Shown one piece after another: positions 1-10,505 of a stretch of DNA of 64,000 nucleotides (positions are counted from its first letter, which is position 1; every line of letters starts with the position of its first letter). The notes below the pieces were generated by a model. It was given only the letters and a program-made list of their open reading frames with translations. It was not told the DNA's origin and ran no database searches. Both the position numbers and the translations under genes were made by a program. Where the stretch lies: positions 1 to 64,000 of the forward strand of contig JANWWO010000001.1 of assembly GCA_025057375.1 (NCBI GenBank), in the 5' to 3' direction. Source of the stretch: Candidatus Absconditabacterales bacterium. Its GTDB lineage: Bacteria; Patescibacteriota; Gracilibacteria; Absconditabacterales; Absconditicoccaceae.

Positions 1-19
1 CCTCCGATAAATACGCCTT

Positions 20-381
20 GCCAAGAAACCATAGTAAATTTCTACTATTGTAGATCCTGTACCACTATCTCAGTAAATAAGGACGCCAAGAAACCATAGT
101 AAATTTCTACTATTGTAGATATTACGATATCAGGCGTAATTTGAAGAATTGCCAAGAAACCATAGTAAATTTCTACTATTGTAGATTGTTATTTTCCCGG
201 TGTTGTCTCATCAAAGCCAAGAAACCATAGTAAATTTCTACTATTGTAGATTCTATTATGGTGTATTTTTTGGCATAGTAGGCAATAAACCATAGTAAAT
301 TTCTACTATTGTAGATTTTTATTGTGCGTTTATTGCCTTTTTTTTGGCAAGAAACCATAGTACATTTCTACGATTGTAGAT
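20..381 (+). CRISPR. Type V-A (Cas12a) CRISPR array, leader-distal end
   Basis: Six 36-nt direct repeats start at 20, 85, 151, 216, 281 and 346, separated by 29-30 nt. The first four are identical and end in AATTTCTACTATTGTAGAT, the conserved Cas12a crRNA handle with a TCTAC/GTAGA stem. The array is therefore read on the plus strand and its leader and cas genes lie left of the window; bases 1-19 are a partial spacer. The fifth repeat has two changes in its first six bases. The sixth has several changes, including a loop change (TATT to GATT) with the stem intact, as expected of the old distal end. Spacers 56-84, 121-150 and 187-215 look normal. The interval 317-345 looks like a terminator arm rather than a spacer. 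Family assignment rests on the repeat alone; no effector gene is present. Confidence 0.95.
281..345 (+). terminator. Rho-independent terminator built from a mutated CRISPR repeat
   Basis: GGCAATAAAC at 281-290 (start of the fifth repeat) is the exact reverse complement of GTTTATTGCC at 328-337, which is followed directly by eight T at 338-345. The two bases that differ from the consensus repeat (GCCAAGAAAC) are the ones needed for full pairing. The 37-nt loop contains the normal TCTAC/GTAGA hairpin. This should stop transcription of the array before the last degenerate repeat. Confidence 0.6.
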
Positions 382-576
382 ATGGTTGTGCCTATGCAGT
401 CATATCCTGAAACAAAAAAACATACCACACATCTGCGCTGCCGCAAGGGATATAGAATACACATTGCTTTCACCTCCGTTTCCCCTTGCATTTCGCCATC
501 CAAATCCCTACACTCAACAAATACAAACTGACGATATTCCTGTCGGTCACAGTTTTTTTTTGTTTTTTGTAGTATC

Positions 577-1764
577 ATGGGACATTTTTCACACTCAAAA
601 CTTGCGATGTATGAAACCTGCCAACTCAAATTCCGCTTTGCCCATGTCGACAAACTTGATATGCCTTTTGAACAAACAGTAAGTCTTGCAATAGGAAAGA
701 CATGTCATCATACACTTGAACATCTCTATAAACAAACAGCCAAAGGGCATACTATCACACTCGACATGCTTCTTGCCTATGCACAAACAAAGCGATCAAG
801 CGAAACAATAGCACTGACTGATGTCACGGATGACGATTGGGCACTGGTTGTCAGACATGTGACACGATACTATGAAACATATGCTCCATTTACTCAAGAC
901 ACCACAATTGGGACAGAAGTGCGATTTACGCTTCCCCTCGAGAATGGACACACATGTACAGGCATTATCGACAGAGTCGCTCTTTCTGGACGTATCCTCA
1001 AACTCATTGATTACAAAACGTCACACAGCATCAAAACAACAGCAGACAACGAATACACAAGTCAACTCAAAACCTATGCACTCGCAGCACACCATCTCTA
1101 TCCCGGACTCTTTGATACCGTGCAATGTATCATTGTGTATCTTTCTGCCCAGGTCGAACAAGTGTTTGAATTTGATCATGAAACAATGACAAAACACAAA
1201 CAGCATATTCTCGATCGTACCCAAGAAATCTGACAAAAAATGGCAGAATACAGTTTTTTTCCTGACAACGTCATCTTTACACACTCCCCTGGAAAACATT
1301 GTCAATCATGTCCTTTCCTTACGCTCTGTCCTGCGTGGAAGCACAAAGATATGATCGATGAAGAAGTCAGTGTCGCAGATCTTGCACCGACAACAATCAA
1401 ACGTTTGGTCGATGAGTATGTCATCGCAAAAAAACATCTCAAAGAACAAGAAAAAAAGGTCGAGATGATGGCCGACCTCCTCAAAAAATACGCACACCAC
1501 CACAATCTCCTAGCCCTCTATGGACAGTCTGCAATTGTGGGTTTTCGTGCAACGTACAAACTCACCATCCATGACAAAGATACACTCTCTACATTCCTCA
1601 AACAAGAAGGAATATTTGATCAACTCGCAAGCATCAACCACGCAACCCTCACCTCATTTATCAAAAAAAATCCCGACATTCTCCGTCGTATTGACAAACA
1701 AATAGCATCATGGGATCCAGTATTGATGTTTGGAAAAATTACACATACAGAGGAGGACGAATAA
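577..1764 (+). CDS. PD-(D/E)XK nuclease with Fe-S cluster cysteines (RecB/Cas4-like)
   Basis: A 395-residue protein with one in-frame UGA at 1231. Residues 1-150 carry the RecB/Cas4-type nuclease core: GKxxHHxLE near residues 40-48, E114 in EVRF, D132 in GIIDRV and D145-Y-K147-T. Four cysteines fit the 4Fe-4S pattern of Cas4, AddB and related nucleases: C15, then C242-x2-C245-x5-C251. It therefore probably acts as a metal-dependent DNA exo- or endonuclease. The C-terminal 140 residues are helical and charged, which makes it about twice the length of a typical Cas4, so a stand-alone RecB-like nuclease is at least as likely. It is the first gene after the CRISPR array, but the array terminator separates them and no cas1 or cas2 is beside it. 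The next gene, glyA, is convergent. Confidence 0.8.
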
Positions 1765-1780
1765 ACACATGCCCTCCATT

Positions 1781-3073
1781 CTACGGAAGTGGAAACTGAG
1801 CACACCATTCTCTGACCTCCTCACGTAATCAGCCAAGATCTTTTGCTTCTGCACGCAAAGCACGATCGATCATCTGGACAATCCATCTGACATCATCCTG
1901 TCTGACTCACCTCGTCGTCATCGCTTGAATCCCAATTCTCAAACCAGAAGGATTGAAAGCAGGAGCATCATCATCAGGAACAGGAGACTTTGAGGTAGAA
2001 ATTCCTACCTCATCAAGTTTTTTTTGGGCATCTCACCCGCTTAGCGCCTGCGGACGCAGATCAAGCACAACCATATGATTGTCTGTCCCTCCTGTGACCA
2101 ACGTATATCACAACGACAAAAACTCATCAGCCATCACACGAGCATTGTCCACCACCTGTCTGGCATACATCGCAAAAGACGGCTGTTGAGCTTCCCAAAG
2201 GGCAATAGCAAGGGCTGCAATCGTATTCATATGCGGTCATCATTGAGTTCACGGAAAGACAGATCTATCAATCAATGTTGGGATATGATCGATCGTTTTG
2301 GGTGGTGCTTTGAGTGGATTGGAGACAATCCCCTTGCTAGCAATAATCGCTCCCCTCGGTCATCTGAGGGATTTGTGAGACGTCGTCATCATTACATGAA
2401 ACCCATGATCAAGAGGATTGTCAAGCACTCATCAGGCAATTAGACCACCAATATGCGACACATCAGCAAAGGCAATCGCTCCAACGTCCTGTGCTATCTG
2501 TGCAAAACGAGCATAATCAAGAGTCCTAGGATAAGAAGAAAATCAGGCAAGAATCATTTTTGGGCGATGCGTACGAGCAAGATCAGCCAGTGCATCATAA
2601 TCAATACTCCCATCAGGACGAGTTTTGTAACGAACAAAATTGTACATGCGTGCGCCGAGCGTAACGGGAGATCCATGCGTCAGATGTCAACCATGAGAAA
2701 GATCCATCCCAAGAATTGTATCCCCAAGCTCAAGCAATCAAGCATAAATCGCTGTATTGGCAGCCGCACCGGACAGGGATTGGACATTAGCATGATCGGA
2801 ATGAAACAAAGAACATGCTCTCTGGATGGCCAATGACTCAATCCTATCCGTCCATTCCTGTCAGCCATAATATCTTTTCCCTGGATATCACTCTGCATAT
2901 TTATTTGCAAAGGCAGAAGCTTGAGCAAGCAAGACAGCTGGTGACTGATAATTTTCGGACGCAATCAGTTCCATTCCCTCTGCTTGTCTACGATATTCTG
3001 CATGAATTGCTTCGACAAGAGCGGTGTCAGGATGAGAAAACAATGACGAAAGAGGAGGGAGCGAAGACATCAA
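1781..3073 (-). CDS. glyA: Serine hydroxymethyltransferase
   Basis: A 430-residue PLP enzyme that interconverts serine and glycine and charges tetrahydrofolate with one-carbon units. The N-terminus ([16 protein letters not shown]) is the classic SHMT start. The PLP-lysine motif [13 protein letters not shown] is readable near 2370. The C-terminus reads [12 protein letters not shown], the G being UGA, and ends at a TAG. Length is normal. It is convergent with the nuclease (16 bp apart) and follows trxB in the same direction, but a terminator sits between them, so it is probably transcribed separately. Its folate partner enzyme folA lies elsewhere in the window. Confidence 0.95.
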
Positions 3074-3085
3074 AAAACCAAAACT

Positions 3086-3119
3086 AAAAAAAAACCACCA
3101 TCAGTATGTAACGATGATG
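3086..3119 (-). terminator. Rho-independent terminator downstream of trxB
   Basis: On the minus strand, CGATGATG (plus 3112-3119 as written) pairs with the arm at 3096-3103 in an eight-pair stem with two G-U pairs and an 8-nt loop. A run of T follows (A-run at 3086-3094 on the plus strand). It lies 70 bp beyond the trxB stop and just before the glyA start. Confidence 0.6.
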
Positions 3120-3186
3120 AAGAAAAAAGCAAGAGATGATACAAACTTTCTTTAGCAACATACAATATAGACCACAAGAGAGTTTT

Positions 3187-4134
3187 CTACGTATTTTGCA
3201 ATCGTCTTTCTGCTTCCAAGGCAGCCATACATCACGTACCTGCTGACGTAATTGCTTGACGATATTTTTTGTCCTGGACATCACCAGCTGCAAAGATTCA
3301 GGGAACAGATGTTTGTGTTGTTCCTGGCTGAGTCACGATATAACCAGCATCATCAAGCTGTACTTGTCATTTCAAAAATCATGTATTAGGCGTATGTCAA
3401 ATAGCGAAAAAAAGCCCTCAAACCTCTATATCAGTCACCACTGCAGATTGATGATTGATAATACGCAATCACGTAATTTTTTTCCCATCTCCAAGGACTT
3501 CTTGAACCTCAGTATGTCGGAGGAATTCAATTTTTGGATTTTTAAATGCCTTCTCTTGCATCGCTTTAGAGGCTCTCAATTTGTCTGTACGAACAAGCAC
3601 AAGAACTTTGGACCCAAAATGAGACATATGAATTGCTTCTTCCATAGCAACATCACCTCATCCTACAACGGCAATAATTTTGTTACGAAACATAGGTAAT
3701 GCTCCATCACAAATTGCACACCCAGAAATCCCCTTCATCCAATACGTATCTACCCCGGGAACAGAAAGCTTTTTTGCTGTTGCTCAAGTTGCGACAATCA
3801 CCGCATCAGCTGTCCATGTCTCTTGTCAGACTGTCAACACAAAAGGACGCACTGATGTATCGATTGCATCGACTGTTTTGGTAATAATCGTGCATCATGA
3901 CTCAATCGATTGCTCTCTCATACGACGCATCAGTTCTGGTCATTGGATACCACCAGGAAATCAGGGAAAATTCTCAACAGTCGTCGTCGTTGTCAACTGT
4001 CATCACGCAGCAATTCATCACGCCATAAATCACTCAAACATCACAGGAGCAAGATTTGCTCTTCAGGCATAAATCGCAGCAGTATGACCAGCTGGTCATG
4101 AACCGATAATGATAAGTTTACGATGATTTGTCAT
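3187..4134 (-). CDS. trxB: Thioredoxin reductase
   Basis: A 315-residue FAD/NADPH enzyme that reduces thioredoxin in the cytoplasm. The N-terminus reads KLIIIGSGPAG, where the second Gly is UGA, the FAD-binding motif. The redox pair is CAIC followed by DG, and [10 protein letters not shown] is the NADPH-binding motif. The C-terminus [12 protein letters not shown] is typical of the family. At least six glycines are encoded by UGA, including one inside the FAD motif, which is some of the strongest evidence in the window for code 25. A promoter lies 25-55 bp upstream and a terminator downstream, so it looks monocistronic. Confidence 0.96.
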
Positions 4135-4162
4135 GATAGCAAAAAAAATAAAACACAAAAGG

Positions 4163-4190
4163 ACTATAGTGATTTTTTTTCTATTTGCAA
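4163..4190 (-). promoter_or_regulatory. Sigma-70-like promoter of trxB
   Basis: Read on the minus strand: TTGCAA (plus 4185-4190), 16 nt, then TATAGT (plus 4163-4168). Transcription would start about 20 bp before the trxB ATG at 4134. Confidence 0.5.
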
Positions 4191-4314
4191 GACAATTTCC
4201 GACCATGTTCGTAAATTAAAAGAAACTAGTGATAACGAAGCACATGATGATGCTCTTGCTTTTTAGAAAAAAAATGATATTCTCTCAGCACGATTTTATC
4301 TATTGTTTGATGCA

Positions 4315-5157
4315 ATGTTCGCACTATGACCATGGCTCCAATCCCAATGATTGGCAAGAAGAAAAATTATTGACTGACTTGCAACACAGAATTTATGGCT
4401 CAATGGCAACCATGCTCACAATTTTCGTCAACCTATACAACCCTGAGACATTATTCGCCTTGGGAGTGGCGATACCCAAAGAGTATGGGAAGTAGGAACC
4501 GAAGTTGTTGCACACAAACTTATTCTTTTCCATAAACCAGAAGGAGTCATCGTCTCACATAGCGATGGTCACAACAACACGATATTTTCACTCCTGCCTG
4601 ACCAGTATCGTCAGTGACGATTTTTTGTCTGAAGATTGGATAAAGATAGCCGTGGACTCGTTATTTTAACAAACAAAAGTGACTTGGTTCATAAATGGGA
4701 ACATCCAAGTTTCCATATCCCAAAAAGATATGTGGTTAGAATCAGTAAACCACTGAGCAAAGAAGATGCAGAAACAATGAAAAAAGGCATCTATGTCGAT
4801 GATTTTTGAAGATTTGCAAAAAAAGGAGAAGGAGAATTTCTCAAACTTCCCCATCTCATCTATCGTGAAGTTGATGGCCAACATATCCTCGACATTATCT
4901 TGACTGAAGGAAAAAAAAGACATATTCGTCGTGTATGTCGTGGATTAAACTACAAAATCTTAGATCTCGTCAGGACACATATTGGACCATATGCACTTTG
5001 AAATCTCAAACCATGAGCATTCCAGATTATGGATATTCCAGCCAACATTGACAATCTTTCTCTGCCACCTAGTATCCAAAAAATCCATACACCACCAGAA
5101 AAAAAGACTACATCACGTAGCCGTGTATGATGGGCAAAACCCAAATGGAAAAGATAG
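4315..5157 (+). CDS. 16S/23S rRNA pseudouridine synthase (RsuA/RluB/RluE/RluF family)
   Basis: A 280-residue protein that isomerises a specific uridine in rRNA. An N-terminal S4-type RNA-binding segment (ARRKIIDGLATQNLWLNG, then PGD) occupies about residues 10-60. HKPEGVIVSH begins the catalytic domain, and GRLDKDSRGLVILTN carries the catalytic aspartate, with its first Gly coded by UGA. GKKRHIRR is the conserved C-terminal motif. The ATG at 4315 was chosen because a TAG lies in frame at 4264 and the S4 domain begins directly after it; TTG at 4303 is an alternative. It is divergent from trxB and convergent with the VanW gene. The exact target uridine cannot be told from the sequence. Confidence 0.9.
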
Positions 5158-5207
5158 AGCTCAGCAACACCTCTCGTTCCCGACTTTTGCATCAAAAATC
5201 TCTCCTG

Positions 5208-6374
5208 TTAGGGATGTATTTCTTTGTAGCAAGAAACAATTTTTTGATCAGTATTACGAAGCCATTCATAGCAGGGCAAAGACGTGACAGGATCACGAAA
5301 CGATCTCTGAAATACAATAGATCAACGTTGATCATCTCTCGCAAGCGTAAACAACGACTCAATCATTCATCATGATGCATGAGGATAGTAATGAATGATG
5401 GAAATAATGGGATATGTAGACGTATTTTGGATACGAAAATCAATGAGCCCTTCATAAACACTCGCATCAAGTCAAGGCGTCGTAATCAACTGGCCATCGA
5501 TCGATGCATCGTAGAGTTTATGAAACCACTTAGTATGATTACGTTGTTCAAGAAACGCAATCGCACGATTGGTCAGAAACGCCTGCATCAACGCCGTTGA
5601 CGCACCACAAATTCCTCCTGCATACACAGAGACAATATCTGATCATACAATACCATTCCCCATAAGATAACGTTGTCTGACCAGAGGATCATAGCCAATA
5701 TTTGCAAAAAATGACAAACTTCCCGTCGCATTGATAACCCTCACATATCCAAACTCACGAAACGCTGTAGCAATATTCCTCACTCTTACGCCAACATCAT
5801 GAGCGATTCTTTCACGACGAGAGACCACCTGATATCACAATGCACGTAAATCCTTCTCATCACGAAATAGATAGACATACTCAAGAGCCAATAGATCAGA
5901 CAAAGGGATATGGATATCGTACCCACGCTTCACTGTACGCCCAAGATATCTATCCAGATGATCATCAGTATCCAAACGTGATCACGACCATACCCAATCA
6001 TCTCATGAATCATCAAGCCAAATCGGACTAGGCTTATCTCACCATGGTTTTCTCACAAAATTGACATACCCATGTTCCATCATCACCTGCAACAAAGCGA
6101 CTCTCAAGACATCCTGACGACGAAGTTTATGATAAAAAGATATATACTGACGAGACAAAACAATCCCCTCTTCATCAAAAGACAGGTCATAACTTGGCAA
6201 AGGACGAAAAAAATGATCTTTTTTAAGAGCCAAAGGACGCTGATGACTCACATCATCATACACTATTCGTTGTTCACGAACACGATCAATCACCTTCTGC
6301 GGAACCAGTATTGCCACAGCAAATCACAAAATCCCTCAAACAAGCAAAAAACACAGATTCGATATATAGTTCAT
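5208..6374 (-). CDS. VanW family protein, membrane anchored
   Basis: A 388-residue protein with an N-terminal hydrophobic segment (residues 3-22), so probably exported or membrane bound. The C-terminal half has the VanW signature: VINATGSLSFFANIGYDP, then a glycine-rich YAGGICGASTALMQAFL. VanW proteins are linked to cell-wall or vancomycin-resistance loci and often sit in surface proteins, but their biochemical activity is not established. The start ATG at 6374 precedes the hydrophobic segment, which has two UGA glycines. It is the last gene of a minus-strand run behind a prepilin and secreted proteins, consistent with an envelope role. Confidence 0.8.
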
Positions 6375-6508
6375 CAAAAAGCATCTATAATAAAAAGAAA
6401 AAAAGCTAACTGACTGGAATCGCAGTACCTCTACCAAACACGGCTATCTCCTCATCACATCTACGCCCTGATCACCTATAGACACATACCAAGAAAAACA
6501 ACATGATA

Positions 6509-7705
6509 CTAGCGAACGGGGAAAGTAATATCTTGTGGCTCACTAAACTGTGATATCGCAAAAGACGTTTGAACAGTCAACGCATAATTATCAATACTTT
6601 TCTTTCCCAATGACGTAAACCAAAAATCACCATAGAGCTTTGTTTGCATGGTCAAACGAATAAAAGGAGCAATTTGGACATTTTCATCAGCAAACGCATA
6701 GAGAGGTGAAATAGCAGGAGAAATCTCCATCGACCAATTACTCACAGTAATATTGTTGCTAAACATGTTTACCCATCAATCATTACGATCACGAGGAAGA
6801 CGGAAAGCAGCATAGGGTCACCCTACCTCATCCCCTTGACAAAAAAATCATTGCGTCGTGTCACATGCCCACGTATCAATCAATCAATCATACTGTCATG
6901 ATCATAGCGTTGCCAATGAATGACTATCACCCACATCAAATCCTTGCAATCTCAACATTTGGATAGTATACAGACGTTCATAATCAGCAAACTGACCGTC
7001 GTTATCAATATCATTCTCTCACACACGCGCCCTTCTTAGCATCAATCTTTTGTCATTTGTCTTAGAAATAAGATAGAGCTCTTGGACTCATGTATTAGCA
7101 CCAATAGCAAGAGGTCAACGTCACAATTCTCTGTCATCATCATCACCAAATGATCACACCACCGTATCAACGTCTCCCATCACATCAAGAAATTGCGCAC
7201 GATATTGTCCAAATGACTGTATTCTTACATTCGCCGTTTCAAAACATCCACGTGCATTAAGCACATCAGTTCATCAAGGATAAATACGAGGATTATTTTC
7301 TTGTGCAAGCAAGGCAGAACTACAAAAATACAGTTGATGATTGTCTGCTTGCGATCATCCCAAAAATCCATTTTTATTCCCATAGCCAGTATCACGTGAG
7401 CAATATCCCTCAGTACCGACATCCCAACGAAAATCATTTGCTGCAGGATTGAGCGGCTGAGAGGAACATCACACAAGTCTTCTATTGAAGTACTCTTCAT
7501 AATCAATAGTATAATCTTTTATTTCAGTCTGCATTTTTTCCAACATAGCATAACTTGTTTCGATCAACAATTGTTTCCCTTCCAATCAACGTTTGACTCT
7601 CACAAGTGATAAATAAAATTCGATAACAACAATCATTACGACAGAAAAAATTGTCATTGCAATAAGCAACTCAACAAGAGTAAATCAACGACGATATGAC
7701 ATCAT
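6509..7705 (-). CDS. Type IV prepilin-like protein (PilW/GspJ-like)
   Basis: A 398-residue protein starting MMSYRR, then GFTLVELLIAMTIFSVVM. This is a class III signal peptide: prepilin peptidase would cut after the Gly (coded by UGA), leaving a Phe with Glu at position +5 and a hydrophobic helix. The long C-terminal domain (about 370 residues) is larger than that of a major pilin and fits a minor pilin or pseudopilin of the PilW/GspJ kind. The middle (for example ENNPRIYPGGTD) gives no further family hint. It lies between two secreted or envelope genes on the same strand, with 86 and 134 bp gaps. No pilus motor or secretin gene is in the window. Confidence 0.8.
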
Positions 7706-7791
7706 ACCACACAAAGAAACAAAATATTACACAGTATCACTATACACAAACGGACGATCAATTGCAAATTTCTTGATACACTAGTATCACA

Positions 7792-9504
7792 TTATTCTCC
7801 AATTAATTCATCAAGAGCACGAATAAGCTCGGTGAGCAATACTCTTTGAGTAACAGAAAGAGACGTATCAGCAAGTCTTGTTTGTGTATTCGTACGAACG
7901 GTTTTCGCAGCGACTCTTCTTTGCGACAAATCAGGGAATCTTTGTGCAAGCGTATCAAGCTGCGCAGCAATTGTTTGACGGATCGTATCTTGCTCTGCTT
8001 GAGAAAGAGACTGGAGTGATGGAACCAATGATCATGAAGCAGAAGAGTCAGAAGAAAGCGACTGGGGAGTAGACGAAGATTCTTGAGAAACAGGCTGAGG
8101 ATTTTGAGATCATGACATGATTGTTTGACTTACTTCGAGAATTCTTCTTGCACGATCACGAATCGAACGAACATTTGTTGTCTCTGCAAGACTGGTTGCC
8201 AAAGGAATAATCTCTGCAATCAATGCTTGCTGACGACTGACATTGTCTGTTGACCGTACTGACGTATTGAGTTCCTCAAGCGTAGCCATACGCTCAAAAT
8301 CTGACTGTGACTGATTATACAAACGAACGAGCAAAGATCTTGCATCACGCTCTCCTTGACCAATAAGCTGTCTGTATTGAGCAAAGAAAAAATCTTTGTA
8401 TAATCTACGCAAATCATTGGATGTTGCTAGACTACTCATTGTCGCTCAAGTAAGACGAAAAAGATGACTACGTCATTCATCAATCAAACTAGCAAGCAAT
8501 GTCTTATCAGCATCAGATACCATTGCCAACCCATCACACTTGATCGTTCATGATCCTCCATACCTAAAGATCATACCACGTGCTGCATTGAACCAACTTT
8601 CTAATCAGCCTCTCGACAACAATCAACCAAATGTTTTATCAACAAAAGCAAGATAAGCAAGCTGATAATGAAAATTGATGTTTTCAAGAATAGTTGCTGC
8701 TTCACGTTCAGCATTGAGATAAGGAGAGCGAGCCAAGATACGATCGATTCTTTTTTTTGCTTCTCTACGAATGATAGCATAGACAGCATCTGACAACCTC
8801 TTTTCCATCGTAATGAAACGATCCCATGCCAACCCAAATGTCTGTGCTGATCACGACGTAACATTCAACTCACGAACAATACGGTCAAGTTCGACTACAC
8901 CACTCGCAAACATTGCTCTTCCATCCTGACCAAGAAATGCATGCAGTCACGACAAGTGTTGATCGATTGATTGGGCATGCAGCGAGGCAGTTTGGAGAAT
9001 TAAATCTTGGTACATATCACCAAATGTGATGATCTGATTAAGAAGAACCGCATCAGCAACTCTGATCGCATTGGTAATAGACTTGCCATCATTTTGGATT
9101 TTGGCAACATAAATAGCAGCAAGAAGTCTACGATATTCTGTATCAAGCAAGGAACGTAATTCATCATAAGACTGATCCCATACAACAACAGATCACCCAG
9201 GAAGACGGCACTGATCAAACAATTGAGGAGAAATACCAGCAACAACAGTCAGTCATCCTTTTCTTTCTTGTAAGCGACGATCTTCTTCGTCTAAAAGTCT
9301 TTCGATTGCTTGTTTTTGAAATTCGAGCTGTACGATCATTTCGTCATAACGGCTCTTAAGAGACTGTCCTGTATGGATACTTTGTCCACTTTGGACGAGT
9401 GTTCATGTAGAAACAGTAAGTACAGCACCTGATGACATATCTCATGACTGGGCGAAAACAGAAAGAGAAGACAAAAGAAGAACAAAAAGAATCATGACAA
9501 TCAT
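7792..9504 (-). CDS. Secreted helical coiled-coil protein, unknown function
   Basis: A 570-residue protein not recognised as a named family. The N-terminus (MIVMILFVLLLSSLSVFAQSG) is a clear signal peptide with a likely cut after FAQ. The rest is strongly helical and rich in Arg, Glu, Gln and Leu (for example RRLLAAIYVAKIQNDGKSITNAIRVADAV, EREAATILENI), with several similar 100-residue blocks. Low-complexity Ser/Gln linkers occur near 8030-8110. Four open segments joined by UGA keep one frame to a TAA. It sits between an F1-gamma-like gene and a prepilin. A periplasmic or surface structural role is inference. Confidence 0.75.
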
Positions 9505-9546
9505 AGCAAAAAGAAAAGAATAATAAATAATAAAAAATGTATCCTT

Positions 9547-9564
9547 CTCGTTACACATAACGAG
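9547..9564. terminator. Intergenic hairpin, possible terminator
   Basis: CTCGTTA and TAACGAG form a perfect 7-bp stem with a 4-nt loop between the F1-gamma-like gene and the coiled-coil gene. T-rich sequence follows on both strands but is not immediate on the minus strand, so terminator function is uncertain. Confidence 0.4.
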
Positions 9565-9584
9565 TTTTGAATAAAAAATATAAA

Positions 9585-10460
9585 CTAAACCACGACACAA
9601 TGCATATCAGGAAACTCGTTTTTCACACGTCATTGACAAACCTTATTATATTGACGTTGAGAATCTGCGATCATCATTCTTGGCATTTCATGTACATTGT
9701 TTTCTAGGACTAGGTCAGCTGTAAGCTCTGATAATGTTGTTTGCACAATAGCACCATAGACAAGAAAGCATGCATACTGTCTTGTCACTTCTTTCATATA
9801 GTAATCAGCAGTAGGTAGACAACAAACAGCATCAAGATCCATAGCATTCCTCTCATAAGAAACAGCACCATTGGTAATAATAAATAATGCATCATTGATC
9901 GTATCATACGAAGAAGGCAAGAGTGAAATACAATAAGACTTTGCATTCACACAGGAACCATGTCATGAATAAACGAGCGAAATATGTTGATATTTTGCAC
10001 TATGGAGGTATTTTTGCAAAAAAAGGTACAATACATCAATATCACTATCAGAAAAGTCGTCATTCAGCGTAAAATCAGCAATAACTGTATATCACATCGC
10101 GATACAATAATCTTTTCATATTTTCCCAATTACGAGAACATCAAGACTCTTTTTTTTTGATTCATAATGAGATTCAAAAGTCCTCAGGGTCTCCGTATCA
10201 CAAGATCCACATACTCCTTTTTCTGTTGTAATCAAAACAGCAAGTTCCCTTCATGACGACAACTTCTCCTCAACAACAGATGGGAAAACAACTGTCTTCG
10301 CAACAATCCCAATATATTGTTTAAGAAATACAAGAAAAGAGGACACTCTTGCCTGTGCTACCTGAAGCTTTGTTCAAGAAGACGTCCCCACAGCGTCAAT
10401 TATATTTGTGACTGAGTATACAGACGAAAAAGGCGATAGACTAGCTTGTGCATAAACCAT
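9585..10460 (-). CDS. Divergent homologue of ATP synthase F1 gamma subunit
   Basis: About 291 residues. The centre matches F1-gamma: LAVLITTEKGVCGS (compare the family's ITSDKGLCGGFN), then VLVIGKIGKDYC and GYTVIADF. The C-terminal helix aligns with YxxxxYxALLES...YNxARQxxITxEI as YACFLVYGAIVQTTLSE...YNKVCQGRVKNEF. The usually conserved EHAARMxAMxxA stretch is lost (it reads ELTADLVLENNV), and the N-terminal helix is divergent. No other ATP synthase gene is nearby. Upstream of the ATG at 10460 the frame stays open to a TAG at 10506-10508. A TTG at 10505 would add a signal-peptide-like segment (FVCCFFFMVYAQA), so the protein may be exported. A rotary ATPase role is doubtful; a repurposed paralogue is more likely. 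Confidence 0.65.
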
Positions 10461-10505
10461 GAAGAAAAAGCAACAGACAAAATAAAGCAACCTATAATGA
10501 GACAA

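Noticed and set aside
346-381. Sixth CRISPR repeat as an active unit with a spacer behind it
   Set aside because: No further repeat follows, the sequence after 381 has no spacer-like boundary, and the likely terminator sits before it; it is best seen as a decayed end.
2075-2836. Plus-strand open frames across glyA
   Set aside because: They are antisense to a well-supported SHMT gene whose motifs are on the minus strand; coding on both strands is unlikely.
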